Assembly: GCA_022706885.1 (NCBI GenBank)
Contig: JAKJBR010000020.1
Location: 1 to 20,785 of the forward strand
Source: DUPQ01 sp022706885
Lineage (GTDB): Bacteria; Bacillota; Clostridia; DUPQ01
DNA length: 20,785 bases
Direction: 5' to 3'
Both the position numbers and the translations under genes were made by a program. This document shows, in pieces, positions 7,404-14,946 of the stretch; the first letter of the stretch is position 1, and each line of letters starts with the position of its first letter. The notes under the pieces were generated by a model. The model was not told the DNA's origin. It did not search any database and was given only the letters and a program-made list of their open reading frames with translations.

Positions 7404-7759
7404 TGAAACATTATGAAGATATTATTTTAAGACCGTATATAACGGAAAGAACCAATGAACAGGCCATGCTGGGAAGATATACTTTCATGGTGGACAAAAA
7501 AGCTACCAAGATAGAGATAAAGCAGGCGGTGGAGAAACTGTTCTCGGTAAAGGTTCTTAAAGTGAATGTAATGCATTACCAGGGTAAAGAAAAAAGAGTA
7601 GGTGTGCATCTGGGCAGAACCGCTTCTTTCAAGAAAGCTGTCGTAACAATCGATACCAATCCCAAGCCGGAAACTTATCTTGATAAAGGCGGCAAGATTA
7701 AGACGGTTGCCAGGAAGTATAAGACCAGCATTGAAGAATTCGGTGTAACACCGCACTAA
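7403..7759 (+). CDS. rplW: 50S ribosomal protein L23, C-terminally extended
   Basis: The first 95 or so residues are a normal L23: the start YEDIILRPYITERTNEQ, then the YTFMVDKKATKIEIKQAVEKLF region that folds as the beta-alpha-beta core, and KKAVVTI at the usual end. L23 sits at the tunnel exit and docks trigger factor and the signal recognition particle. The protein then continues for about 20 residues (99-118, basic then acidic), giving 118 against a common 95-100. AGGAGG (7387-7392) lies inside the end of rplD, and the ATG overlaps the rplD stop by one base. Confidence 0.97.
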   Translation: MKHYEDIILRPYITERTNEQAMLGRYTFMVDKKATKIEIKQAVEKLFSVKVLKVNVMHYQGKEKRVGVHLGRTASFKKAVVTIDTNPKPETYLDKGGKIKTVARKYKTSIEEFGVTPH

Positions 7760-7777
7760 GCAGTAAAGGAGTAAATT

Positions 7778-8611
7778 ATGCCAATCAAGAAATATAACCC
7801 GACTTCACCGGCCAGAAGATTCATGACAGTTTCCACATTCGAGGAAATAACTGCCAAGTCTTCCAAAAAATCCCTTCTTTCGCCTATCAAGAGAGAAGGC
7901 GGCAGAAATAATCACGGCAGAATAACAGTCAGACATCAGGGCGGCGGTGCAGCAAGAAAATACAGAATTATAGATTTTAAGAGAGATAAAGACGGAATAC
8001 CCGCAAGAGTTGCAGCTATTGAATATGATCCCAACAGAACTTCCAACATAGCATTACTTTTCTATGCCGACGGAGAAAAGAGATATATTATCGCTCCTCT
8101 CGGATTAGCGGTAAATGACACCGTAATGTCCGGACCGACAGCGGATATAAAAGTGGGCAACGCATTGCCTTTAGCAAATATCCCCGTAGGTACCATGATT
8201 TACAGTATAGAGCTGAAACCCGGTAAGGGAGCTCAGATGGTACGTTCGGCAGGCAATACCGCGCAATTGATGTCCAAAGAAGGCGATTTCGCACAGATAA
8301 GACTTCCTTCGGGCGAAGTCAGAATGGTAAGCCTGAACTGCAAAGCCACAATCGGTCAGGTAGGAAATGTTGATCATGCCAATATCCGTATAGGTAAAGC
8401 GGGTAAGAAAAGACACATGGGAATAAGACCTACGGTAAGAGGTTCCGCGATGAACCCTGTTGACCATCCGCACGGCGGCGGAGAAGGCAAGGCTCCTATC
8501 GGAAGACCCAGCCCCGTTACACCTTGGGGTAAACGTACCTTGGGTACCAAGACAAGAAAAAAGAAAAAAGCTTCTGACAGTATGATTGTCAAGAGAAGAC
8601 ACAGCAAGTAA
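7778..8611 (+). CDS. rplB: 50S ribosomal protein L2
   Basis: A 277-residue protein of normal length. L2 is needed for subunit association and supports the peptidyl transferase centre. The N-terminal RNA-binding part has SPTRR-like TSPARRFMT and the NNHGRITVRHQGGGAARKYR stretch near residues 45-66; the conserved VDHPHGGGEGK (about 228-238) contains the histidine implicated in activity. The tail is very basic and ends IVKRRHSK. AAAGGAG precedes the ATG by 6-7 nt. It lies in the standard order between rplW and rpsS. Confidence 0.98.
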   Translation: MPIKKYNPTSPARRFMTVSTFEEITAKSSKKSLLSPIKREGGRNNHGRITVRHQGGGAARKYRIIDFKRDKDGIPARVAAIEYDPNRTSNIALLFYADGEKRYIIAPLGLAVNDTVMSGPTADIKVGNALPLANIPVGTMIYSIELKPGKGAQMVRSAGNTAQLMSKEGDFAQIRLPSGEVRMVSLNCKATIGQVGNVDHANIRIGKAGKKRHMGIRPTVRGSAMNPVDHPHGGGEGKAPIGRPSPVTPWGKRTLGTKTRKKKKASDSMIVKRRHSK

Positions 8612-8623
8612 AGGAGAATTGAC

Positions 8624-8905
8624 ATGAGCAGATCAAATAAGAAAGCGCCATATGTATTTCCGAGGCTTTTGGAAAAGATTGAGAAAATGAATGAGGCTAA
8701 CGATAAAAGAGTCTTAAAGACATGGTCAAGATCCTCAACTATATATCCTCAGATGGTAGGTCATACAATAGCCGTTCACGACGGCAGAAAGCATCTTCCC
8801 GTGTATATCACGGAGGATATGGTAGGCCATAAGCTCGGAGAATTTGTCCTGACCAGGACTTACAGAGGACACGGAAAAGGCGATAAGGCTACAAAGGTTA
8901 AGTAA
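8624..8905 (+). CDS. rpsS: 30S ribosomal protein S19
   Basis: A 93-residue protein of usual length. It opens MSRSNKKAPYV and has the family signature region around KTWSRSSTIYPQMVGHTIAV, then HDGRKHLPVYITEDMVGHKL and a basic tail. S19 binds with S13 in the head of the 30S subunit. AAAGGAG lies about 6 nt before the ATG. The final A of its TAA is also the first base of an ATG in the rplV frame (8905). Confidence 0.98.
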   Translation: MSRSNKKAPYVFPRLLEKIEKMNEANDKRVLKTWSRSSTIYPQMVGHTIAVHDGRKHLPVYITEDMVGHKLGEFVLTRTYRGHGKGDKATKVK

Positions 8906-8916
8906 TGGAGGAAAAA

Positions 8917-9354
8917 ATGGAAAAAACAACTGAAAATAAGGAAAAGACTTTTACCAGAAAGTGCAATAAAGCTCCTCGTTTGACCAAGAAACAAAGAAAA
9001 GAACTGGGTGTCGGAAAAGATCAGGGCAGAGCAAGTATTAATAATGTTTCCGTTCCGGCATCGAAAGCCAATCTTGTAACCGAACTTATCAGAGGGAAGG
9101 ATTATGAAGTCGCTCTTGCTATTGTTAAGAATACTCCGAATATCATAACCGAGTCTTTGGAAAAGTTGCTTATTTCGGCACGTGCAAATGCCGTTAATAA
9201 TAATAACCTTGATGAAAGCAAGTTGTATGTTGCGGAAATATACGCCAACCAGGGTACCACTCTTAAGAGAATCAAAGCTCTTTCAAGAGGAAGTGCTACC
9301 AGAATCAATAAAAGAACATGCCATTTAACGGTGGTTCTGAAAGAAAGAGCATAG
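8917..9354 (+). CDS. rplV: 50S ribosomal protein L22 with N-terminal extension
   Basis: L22 lines the exit tunnel and helps assemble 23S rRNA. The core begins around residue 35 (GRASINNVSVPASKANLVTE) and ends GSATRINKRTCHLTVVLKE, matching the family. I place the start at ATG 8917 because GGAGG (8907-8911) lies 5 nt upstream; an earlier in-frame ATG at 8905, overlapping the rpsS stop, would add four residues but has no clear site of its own. The resulting 145 residues exceed the usual 110 or so because of a lysine-rich lead of about 33 residues (MEKTTENKEKTFTRKCNKAP). The tip of the tunnel hairpin reads KRIKALSRGSAT rather than the textbook PRARGRA-like form. Confidence 0.95.
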   Translation: MEKTTENKEKTFTRKCNKAPRLTKKQRKELGVGKDQGRASINNVSVPASKANLVTELIRGKDYEVALAIVKNTPNIITESLEKLLISARANAVNNNNLDESKLYVAEIYANQGTTLKRIKALSRGSATRINKRTCHLTVVLKERA

Positions 9355-9365
9355 GAGGCTTGAGC

Positions 9366-10025
9366 ATGGGACAGAAAGTTAATCCTCACGGACTTAGAGT
9401 AGGAATTATAAAAGATTGGGATACCAAATGGTATGCAAATAAAAAGGACTATTCAAAGTATCTTGTTGAAGACAATACCATAAGAAAGTTTATTAAAAAG
9501 AAATTATATATAGCGGGCATTTCTAAGATAGAGATAGAAAGAGCCGCAAATAAAGTAAAGATTAACATTCTTGCAGCCAAACCCGGCCTCATTATAGGCA
9601 AAGGCGGTGCCGGTGTGGAGCAGATCAGAGCGGATATTGAAAAGCTTACGACCAAGACCGTGCTGGTAAATATTACCGAAGTCAGCCACATCGATATGGA
9701 TGCACAGCTTGTAGCCGAAGGAATTGCAGCACAGCTGGAAAAAAGAGTTTCTTTCAGAAAAGCCATGAAACAGGCAATGGGAAGAACCATGAAACAGGGT
9801 GCTCTCGGAATCAAGACCATGGCTTCGGGAAGACTGGGCGGTGCGGAAATTGCAAGAAGTGAGCATTATCACGAGGGTACAATACCTCTTCAGACATTAA
9901 GAGCCGATATAGATTACGGATTTGCCGAAGCGGATACCACATACGGAAAGATCGGGGTTAAGGTCTGGATATATAAGGGTGAAGTGCTTCCCGCAAAGAA
10001 AGACAATGAAGGAGGTATACAATAA
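9366..10025 (+). CDS. rpsC: 30S ribosomal protein S3
   Basis: A 219-residue protein. It opens MGQKVNPHGLRVG, the family N-terminus, followed by a KH domain with the GxxG loop IIGKGG at residues 76-81, and the S3 C-terminal domain with ASGRLGGAEIAR near 158. S3 forms part of the mRNA entry channel of the 30S. The start at 9366 is fixed by AGGAGG (9353-9358), which overlaps the rplV stop, 7 nt upstream; an in-frame ATG at 9318 lies inside rplV and gives a non-homologous lead. The stop TAA shares its last A with the rplP ATG. Confidence 0.98.
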   Translation: MGQKVNPHGLRVGIIKDWDTKWYANKKDYSKYLVEDNTIRKFIKKKLYIAGISKIEIERAANKVKINILAAKPGLIIGKGGAGVEQIRADIEKLTTKTVLVNITEVSHIDMDAQLVAEGIAAQLEKRVSFRKAMKQAMGRTMKQGALGIKTMASGRLGGAEIARSEHYHEGTIPLQTLRADIDYGFAEADTTYGKIGVKVWIYKGEVLPAKKDNEGGIQ

Positions 10026-10453
10026 TGCTTATACCTAAACGTGTTAAATACAGAAGAGTCCACAGAGGCAGAATGAAAGGTAAAGCTTTAAGGGGAAACA
10101 CCATTGATCAGGGTGATTACGGTCTTGTAGCTGCCGAGCCCGGTTGGATTAAGAGCAATCAGATAGAGGCTGCCCGTGTAGCGATGACCCGTTACATCAA
10201 AAGAGGCGGTAGCGTATGGGTAAAGATATTCCCGCACAAGCCGGTAACAAAGAAACCCGCCGAGACCCGTATGGGTAGCGGAAAAGGATCACCGGAATTC
10301 TGGGTAGCGGTTGTTAAGCCGGGCAGAGTAATGTTCGAAATAGGCGGTGTTTCCGAGGCGGATGCCAAAGAAGCATTAAGGCTTGCAAGCGGCAAGATGC
10401 CCATAAAGTGCAAGATAATGGCAAGAGAAAGTGGTGAAGCAAATGAAGGCTAA
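10025..10453 (+). CDS. rplP: 50S ribosomal protein L16
   Basis: A 142-residue protein of slightly above average length. It begins MLIPKRVKYRRVHRGRMKG, a hallmark N-terminus, and carries the basic RMGSGKGSPEFWVAVVKPGR stretch (residues about 80-99). L16 contacts the A-site tRNA elbow and is needed for late 50S maturation. A GAAGGAGG site (10010-10017) inside the rpsC end lies about 7 nt upstream of the ATG, which overlaps the rpsC stop by one base. Its last 11 bases overlap the start of rpmC. Confidence 0.98.
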   Translation: MLIPKRVKYRRVHRGRMKGKALRGNTIDQGDYGLVAAEPGWIKSNQIEAARVAMTRYIKRGGSVWVKIFPHKPVTKKPAETRMGSGKGSPEFWVAVVKPGRVMFEIGGVSEADAKEALRLASGKMPIKCKIMARESGEANEG

Positions 10454-10640
10454 TGATATCAGGAAAAAGACTAACGAAGAACTGGCAGTCGAACTGAACC
10501 AGCTTAAATCGGAACTTTTTAAGCTCAGATTCCAATATGCTACCAATCAGTTGGAAAATCCCATGAAGATGAAGAGCGTTAAGAAGGATATTGCCAGAGT
10601 AAAGACAATACTCAGAGAACGCGAGATTAAGGAGATATGA
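10443..10640 (+). CDS. rpmC: 50S ribosomal protein L29
   Basis: A 65-residue, largely helical two-helix protein, normal in length, beginning MKANDIRKKTNEELAVEL and containing the family stretch KLRFQYATNQLENP. L29 sits next to L23 at the tunnel exit. I place the start at ATG 10443, which gives the family N-terminus; it overlaps the end of rplP by 11 nt, and a GTG at 10431 would add four non-conserved residues. The ribosome binding site is weak (GGTGA, 10433-10437), so translational coupling to rplP is likely. Confidence 0.96.
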   Translation: MKANDIRKKTNEELAVELNQLKSELFKLRFQYATNQLENPMKMKSVKKDIARVKTILREREIKEI

Positions 10641-10641
10641 G

Positions 10642-10899
10642 ATGACAACGAGAAACTTGAGAAAAACCAGAGTGGGAAATGTTGTTAGTGATAAAATGGA
10701 TAAAACCGTTGTTGTCGCAGTGGTAGACAGCGTAAGACATCCTCTTTATAACAAAATTATCAAGAGAACATACAAACTTAAAGCTCATGATGAAAATAAT
10801 GAGTGTGCTGTCGGTGACAGAGTAAGAGTTATGGAAACAAGACCGTTATCCAGGGATAAAAGATGGAGAGTTGTTTCCATAGTGGAAAAGGCGAGGTAA
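10642..10899 (+). CDS. rpsQ: 30S ribosomal protein S17
   Basis: An 85-residue OB-fold protein of normal length. The conserved pattern RKTRVGNVVSDKMDKTVVV, then HPLYNKIIKRTYKLKAHDE and GDRVRVMETRPLSRDKRWR is plain. S17 is a primary 16S rRNA binder in early 30S assembly. The ATG follows the rpmC stop by one base, with AAGGAG (10629-10634) inside the end of rpmC, 7 nt upstream. Confidence 0.98.
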   Translation: MTTRNLRKTRVGNVVSDKMDKTVVVAVVDSVRHPLYNKIIKRTYKLKAHDENNECAVGDRVRVMETRPLSRDKRWRVVSIVEKAR

Positions 10900-10903
10900 T
10901 ACT

Positions 10904-11272
10904 ATGATACAGGCACAGACCAGATTAAAAGCAGCGGATAATACCGGAGCAAAAGAACTGTTCTGCTTTAAAGTATTGGGCGGAACAGGAAGATATTATG
11001 CCAATATCGGTGATGTAATAGTATGCAGTGTTAAAACGGCATCTCCCGGCGGGCTTGTTAAAAAGGGTGATATCGTCAGATGCGTTATAGTAAGGAGCAA
11101 AAAAGGCATAAAGAGAAAAGACGGATCTTTCATTAAGTTCGACGAGAATGCCGCAGTTATAATCAAAGCGGACAAAGAACCTGTCGGAACCCGTATTTTC
11201 GGGCCTGTTGCAAGAGAACTGAGAGATAAGGAATATATGAAGATAGTCTCTCTCGCACCCGAGGTGCTATAG
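10904..11272 (+). CDS. rplN: 50S ribosomal protein L14
   Basis: A 122-residue protein, exactly the usual length. It shows MIQAQTRLKAADNTGAKEL at the N-terminus and the GDVIVCSVKTASPGG and GTRIFGPVARELR stretches typical of the beta-barrel. L14 forms an intersubunit bridge and contacts L19 on the 50S face, and in other bacteria is the target of RsfS. It is 4 nt after rpsQ, with a GCGAGG site overlapping the end of that gene. Confidence 0.98.
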   Translation: MIQAQTRLKAADNTGAKELFCFKVLGGTGRYYANIGDVIVCSVKTASPGGLVKKGDIVRCVIVRSKKGIKRKDGSFIKFDENAAVIIKADKEPVGTRIFGPVARELRDKEYMKIVSLAPEVL

Positions 11273-11287
11273 AAAGGAGACTTGGAA

Positions 11288-11614
11288 ATGCATGTAAAAA
11301 AAGGTGATAACGTACGTATACTTAGCGGTAATGATGCCGGCAAATCCGGCAAGATAATGGCCGTAGATAAAACAAAAAATACTGTCATAGTGGAAAATGC
11401 AAATATGGGCAAGAAGCATGTGAAACCCAGAAAGGCCGGAGAAGCCGGCGGTATAGTGGATTTCGAGCGTCCCATTCATGCATCCAATGTAATGCTTATT
11501 TGCCCCAAATGCAAACAGGCATCCAAAACCGAAATGACATTTGACAAAGACGGTAATAAGCAGAGGACTTGTAAGAAGTGCGGCGCGGTTATCGATAAAG
11601 TAGGCGCGAAGTAG
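11288..11614 (+). CDS. rplX: 50S ribosomal protein L24 with zinc ribbon
   Basis: A 108-residue protein with an N-terminal KOW motif (VKKGDNVRILSGNDAGKSG, residues 3-21) and the VKPRKAGEAGGI loop. L24 initiates 50S assembly. The C-terminal part carries two Cys pairs, C72/C75 and C95/C98, which form a zinc ribbon found in many but not all bacterial L24 proteins. The ATG at 11288 lies 8 nt after AAAGGAG (11273-11279); an in-frame TTG at 11282 would be only 2 nt from that site and is less likely. Confidence 0.97.
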   Translation: MHVKKGDNVRILSGNDAGKSGKIMAVDKTKNTVIVENANMGKKHVKPRKAGEAGGIVDFERPIHASNVMLICPKCKQASKTEMTFDKDGNKQRTCKKCGAVIDKVGAK

Positions 11615-11624
11615 GAGGATAAAA

Positions 11625-12164
11625 ATGATATTACAGCAGTTATATAAAGAAAAAGCTATTCCTGCACTTATAGAGAGATTCAAATATACGAATGTCAATC
11701 AGGTGCCCAAACTTGTTAAAATAGTTGTCAGCATAGGTATGGGAGAAGCCAAAGATAACCCCAAAGCAATGGATGCCGCGGCTGCGGATCTTACCGCCAT
11801 TACCGGTCAGAAGCCCGTCGTAACGACAGCAAAGAAATCGGTTGCCAACTTCAAGGTAAGACAGGGAATGAAAATAGGTCTTATGGTTACCTTGAGAGGT
11901 GCAAGAATGTATGATTTCGCAAACAAGCTTATCAACATTGCACTGCCCAGAGTCAGAGACTTCAGGGGACTTAACCTTACGGGTTTCGACGGCAGAGGAA
12001 ACTATGCCATGGGACTTAAAGAACAGCTGATATTCCCGGAAATAATTTATGACAACATAGATAAGATAAGAGGAATGAATATAGTTTTTGTAACAACGGC
12101 AAAAACCGACGAAGAAGCAAGATGGCTGCTTACCGAACTTGGCATGCCTTTCAAGAAAGCATAA
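11625..12164 (+). CDS. rplE: 50S ribosomal protein L5
   Basis: A 179-residue protein of normal length that binds 5S rRNA with L18 and contacts the P-site tRNA. The family blocks VPKLVKIVVSIGMGEA, TGQKPVVTTAKKSVANFK and RDFRGLN are present, with the FDGRGNYAMGLKEQLIFPEI region near residues 122-141. AGGAGG overlaps the rplX stop and precedes the ATG by about 7 nt. The standard rplX-rplE-rpsN order continues. Confidence 0.98.
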   Translation: MILQQLYKEKAIPALIERFKYTNVNQVPKLVKIVVSIGMGEAKDNPKAMDAAAADLTAITGQKPVVTTAKKSVANFKVRQGMKIGLMVTLRGARMYDFANKLINIALPRVRDFRGLNLTGFDGRGNYAMGLKEQLIFPEIIYDNIDKIRGMNIVFVTTAKTDEEARWLLTELGMPFKKA

Positions 12165-12177
12165 GGAGGATAAGATC

Positions 12178-12363
12178 TTGGCAAAGAAAGCAATGATATT
12201 AAAACAGCAGAAACCTCAGAAGTTCAGCACAAGAGAGTATAACAGATGTCAGATCTGTGGAAGACCTCATGCATATTTAAGAAAATACGGCGTATGCAGA
12301 CTGTGCTTCAGGGAATTGGCATATAAAGGGCAAATCCCCGGCATAAGGAAAGCCAGCTGGTAA
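12178..12363 (+). CDS. rpsN: 30S ribosomal protein S14, zinc-binding (C+) short form
   Basis: A 61-residue type Z S14. Four cysteines, C24-x2-C27 and C40-x2-C43, bind zinc; the long (about 89-residue) C- form used by many bacteria under zinc limitation is not seen here. S14 assembles late into the 30S head. The start is a TTG at 12178, giving MAKKAMILKQQ; AAGGAGG (12163-12169) lies 8 nt before it and overlaps the rplE stop. An upstream in-frame ATG at 12139 lies within rplE and yields an unrelated lead sequence. Confidence 0.98.
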   Translation: MAKKAMILKQQKPQKFSTREYNRCQICGRPHAYLRKYGVCRLCFRELAYKGQIPGIRKASW

Positions 12364-12375
12364 AGGAGGAACAAG

Positions 12376-12771
12376 ATGCAGATTTCAGATGTAATAGCAG
12401 ATATGCTTACGAGAATAAGAAATGCCGGTACGGCCAAGCATGAGAGAGTGGATATACCCGGTTCCAATCTTAAAAGAGACATAGCCAATATTCTCTTGGA
12501 AGAAGGATATATTCAGAATGTCGAGTTGATTGACGATCAAAAGCAGGGAGTTATCCGGGTTACTCTCAAGTATCAGGATAAGAAAAGCGTGATAACCGGT
12601 ATAAAGAGAATAAGCAAACCCGGATTAAGGGTGTATTCAAGCAAGGATGAATTACCCAAGGTGCTTAACGGATTGGGTATTGCCATAATATCCACATCCA
12701 AGGGTATTATGACCGATAAGAAAGCCCGCGAAGCAGGTGTAGGCGGAGAGGTGTTGGCATTTGTTTGGTAA
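12376..12771 (+). CDS. rpsH: 30S ribosomal protein S8
   Basis: A 131-residue protein of normal length. The N-terminal ISDVIADMLTRIRNAG and the C-terminal motif ISTSKGIMTDKKAREAGVGGEVL are diagnostic. S8 binds helix 21 of 16S rRNA and, in E. coli, represses the spc operon by binding a mimic in the mRNA near rplE. AAAGGAGG precedes the ATG by about 7 nt. It is followed by a 72-nt gap, one of the larger gaps within the supercluster. Confidence 0.98.
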   Translation: MQISDVIADMLTRIRNAGTAKHERVDIPGSNLKRDIANILLEEGYIQNVELIDDQKQGVIRVTLKYQDKKSVITGIKRISKPGLRVYSSKDELPKVLNGLGIAIISTSKGIMTDKKAREAGVGGEVLAFVW

Positions 12772-12772
12772 C

Positions 12773-12788
12773 ACGGATATGTGTCCGT
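12773..12788 (+). other. Small inverted repeat in the rpsH-rplF gap
   Basis: ACGGA (12773-12777) and TCCGT (12784-12788) can pair across a six-base loop just after the rpsH stop. There is no T-tract. The rest of the 72-nt gap holds only the rplF ribosome binding site. It could be a processing or binding site, or chance; the stem is only 5 bp. Confidence 0.2.
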
Positions 12789-12843
12789 AGTTTCTGAAAA
12801 GGGCAGATGCTCGCAATATTAAGAACAAGGAGGAATTAGATAA

Positions 12844-13383
12844 ATGTCACGTATAGGAAAATTACCGATAACCGTTCCGGCCGGAGTAACAGTGGACATA
12901 GCAAAAGACAATACCGTTACGGTTAAAGGACCCAAAGGAACCCTTACACAGACTTTCAATAAGAGTATGACTATAACCAAGGAAGGAAATGTCCTGCACA
13001 TTGAAAGAAAAAGTGAGGAAAAGAAACAGAAAGCTTTGCACGGATTAACCAGAAGCCTGTTGAATAACATGGTACACGGAGTGGTTAGCGGATTTGAAAA
13101 GAAACTGGAGATAAACGGTGTCGGCTACAAGGCCGCTCTTGACGGACAGAAACTGGTACTGAACTTAGGTTATTCCCAACCGTTGGAAGTTATACCTCCC
13201 GAAGGAGTAACATTTGAGGTTCCCACACCGGTATCCATAATCGTAAGAGGTTATGATAAACAGGCTGTCGGACAGATTGCCGCTCAGATCAGGGCATACA
13301 GAAAACCCGAACCGTATCTGGGCAAGGGCATTAAGTACTCTGATGAAACCATCAGACGTAAAGAAGGAAAAACAGGAGCGTAA
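12844..13383 (+). CDS. rplF: 50S ribosomal protein L6
   Basis: A 179-residue protein of normal length with the duplicated L6 fold. Landmarks are MSRIGKLPITVPAGV at the start, VKGPKGTL (residues 28-35), INGVGYKA (about 94-101) and the C-terminal RAYRKPEPYLGKGIKYSDE. L6 sits near the sarcin-ricin loop and factor-binding site. AAGGAGG (12827-12833) is 10 nt upstream, preceded by a 72-nt gap containing a small inverted repeat. Confidence 0.98.
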   Translation: MSRIGKLPITVPAGVTVDIAKDNTVTVKGPKGTLTQTFNKSMTITKEGNVLHIERKSEEKKQKALHGLTRSLLNNMVHGVVSGFEKKLEINGVGYKAALDGQKLVLNLGYSQPLEVIPPEGVTFEVPTPVSIIVRGYDKQAVGQIAAQIRAYRKPEPYLGKGIKYSDETIRRKEGKTGA

Positions 13384-13388
13384 TTGAA

Positions 13389-13757
13389 ATGATAAAGAAA
13401 ACAGATAAGAATGCGTCAAGAAAGAAAAAACATGACAGGCTGAGAAATCATTTTTCCGGTACGGCTGAAGTACCCAGACTTAATGTGTACAAGTCGTTAA
13501 ACAACATTTATGCTCAGGTTATAGATGATACTAAAGGTAATACAATTGTATCCGCATCGACGCTGGACCAGTCTTTGAAAGGAAAGCTTAAATACGGCGG
13601 CAACATGGAGGCTGCCAAAGAAGTAGGTACACTGGTTGCAAAGAAAGCTCTGGAAAAAGGCATTAAAAATGTTGTTTTCGACAGAGGCGGATATGTATAT
13701 CACGGAAAGATCAAAGCGCTTGCCGATGCGGCAAGAGCAGCCGGTCTGGAATTTTAA
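13389..13757 (+). CDS. rplR: 50S ribosomal protein L18
   Basis: A 122-residue protein of normal length with a lysine-rich N-terminal arm (residues 1-20), followed by HFSGTAEVPRLNVYKSLNNIYAQVIDD, and the C-terminal FDRGGYVYHGKIKALADAARAAGLEF. L18 binds 5S rRNA and delivers it to the large subunit with L5. The ATG is five bases after the rplF stop; AGGAG within the end of rplF lies about 10 nt upstream. Confidence 0.98.
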   Translation: MIKKTDKNASRKKKHDRLRNHFSGTAEVPRLNVYKSLNNIYAQVIDDTKGNTIVSASTLDQSLKGKLKYGGNMEAAKEVGTLVAKKALEKGIKNVVFDRGGYVYHGKIKALADAARAAGLEF

Positions 13758-13775
13758 TAGGAGGAACGGGTTTTA

Positions 13776-14279
13776 ATGAGAAACGATTTTGATAGAACAC
13801 CATCGGAATTTAAAGAGAAAGTAGTTAGAATCGGCCGTGTAGCCAAAGTTGTTAAAGGCGGCAGAAACTTCCGTTTCAGCGCATTGGTTGTCGTAGGTGA
13901 CGAAAACGGCCGTGTCGGCGCAGGAATGGGAAAAGCGGCTGAAATTCCCGAATCCATCAGGAAAGGGACAGATGATGCTAAGAAAAACCTTATAAACGTT
14001 CCTCTGGACGGAACAACGGTTCCTCACGAAATTATCGGTCAATACGGTGCAGCCAGAGTTCTGCTTAAACCGGCGGCACCGGGAACGGGAGTTATAGCCG
14101 GCGGTACCGTAAGAGCGGTTCTGGACCTTGCAGGTATAAAGGACGTAAGGACAAAGTGTCTCGGATCGCATAATGCGGTTAACCTGGCAAAGGCGACCAT
14201 AGACGGATTATCCAGAATGATGACGGTTGAGGATGTTTCCAAAAAGAGAAACAAATCCCAAGAAGAGATATTGGGTTAG
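13776..14279 (+). CDS. rpsE: 30S ribosomal protein S5
   Basis: A 167-residue protein of normal length. The N-terminal dsRNA-binding-like domain (RIGRVAKVVKGGRNFRFSAL, residues about 18-37, and VGDENGRVGAGMGKA) and the C-terminal domain (GVIAGGTVRAVLDLAGIKDV, SHNAVNLAKATIDGL) are both intact. S5 contributes to decoding fidelity and the mRNA helicase activity of the ribosome with S3 and S4. AGGAGG lies about 11 nt before the ATG. Confidence 0.98.
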   Translation: MRNDFDRTPSEFKEKVVRIGRVAKVVKGGRNFRFSALVVVGDENGRVGAGMGKAAEIPESIRKGTDDAKKNLINVPLDGTTVPHEIIGQYGAARVLLKPAAPGTGVIAGGTVRAVLDLAGIKDVRTKCLGSHNAVNLAKATIDGLSRMMTVEDVSKKRNKSQEEILG

Positions 14280-14288
14280 GAGGGCTAT

Positions 14289-14489
14289 ATGGCTAAGAAA
14301 AAAGCTGAACAAGCTAAAATGCTGAAAATAACGTTGGTCAAAAGCGCAAACAATTCCATACAGAAGCATAAAGCTACCGTTGCCGCTTTGGGACTGCGTA
14401 AATTAGGGCAAACCGTAGAGCAGAAAGACAATGAGAAGATAAGAGGCATGATACAGAAAGTACAGCATCTTGTCAGTGTGGAAGAATAG
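14289..14489 (+). CDS. rpmD: 50S ribosomal protein L30
   Basis: A 66-residue protein. The family core begins at residue 12 (LKITLVKSANNSIQKHKATV) and continues LGLRKLGQTVEQKDN. Compared with the usual 58-60 residues there is a lysine-rich lead of about 8 residues (MAKKKAEQAK). That lead is supported as coding by a TAGGAGG site 5-6 nt before the ATG at 14289, at the rpsE stop. Its stop is followed directly by the ribosome binding site of rplO. Confidence 0.97.
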   Translation: MAKKKAEQAKMLKITLVKSANNSIQKHKATVAALGLRKLGQTVEQKDNEKIRGMIQKVQHLVSVEE

Positions 14490-14502
14490 GGAGGAGCTGA
14501 AA

Positions 14503-14946
14503 ATGAAGTTAAATCAATTAGCACCGGCCGAAGGTTCAAAGAAGAAAGCAACAAGAAAAGGTCGCGGACACGGATCGGGAAGCGGCAAGACTTGCGGCAG
14601 AGGAGCCAACGGACAGAATTCCCGCTCGGGCGGCGGAGTAAGAGTAGGCTTCGAAGGCGGACAGATGCCTTTATACAGAAGAATACCTAAATTCGGTTTT
14701 AATAATTACAGATTTCAGAAGAATTACGCTGAAGTTAATATAGAGACGCTCAATATATTTAAGAATAAGACGGTTGTTGATGAAGCATTGCTTCGCGAAG
14801 CCGGAATAGTTAAAGGCGTCTGCGACGGTATAGTTATATTGGGAAGAGGTGAATTAACCAAAAATCTTACGGTTAAAGCCTCAAAATTCACGAAGTCCGC
14901 TGCAGAGAAGATTACGGCTGCAGGAGGAAAGGCAGAGGTAATATAA
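14503..14946 (+). CDS. rplO: 50S ribosomal protein L15
   Basis: A 147-residue protein of normal length. The glycine- and arginine-rich N-terminal arm that penetrates the 50S core is visible (KGRGHGSGSGKTCGRGANGQ, about residues 20-39), then GFEGGQMPLYRRIPKFGF, and the globular C-terminal half ends TAAGGKAEVI. Start at ATG 14503 is set by GGGAGGAG (14489-14496); an in-frame GTG at 14470 lies within rpmD. The stop shares its last A with the secY ATG. Confidence 0.98.
   Translation: MKLNQLAPAEGSKKKATRKGRGHGSGSGKTCGRGANGQNSRSGGGVRVGFEGGQMPLYRRIPKFGFNNYRFQKNYAEVNIETLNIFKNKTVVDEALLREAGIVKGVCDGIVILGRGELTKNLTVKASKFTKSAAEKITAAGGKAEVI

Noticed and set aside
9318..9365. Earlier ATG for rpsC
   Set aside because: The added residues lie within rplV and precede the family N-terminus MGQKVNPHG, which has its own AGGAGG.
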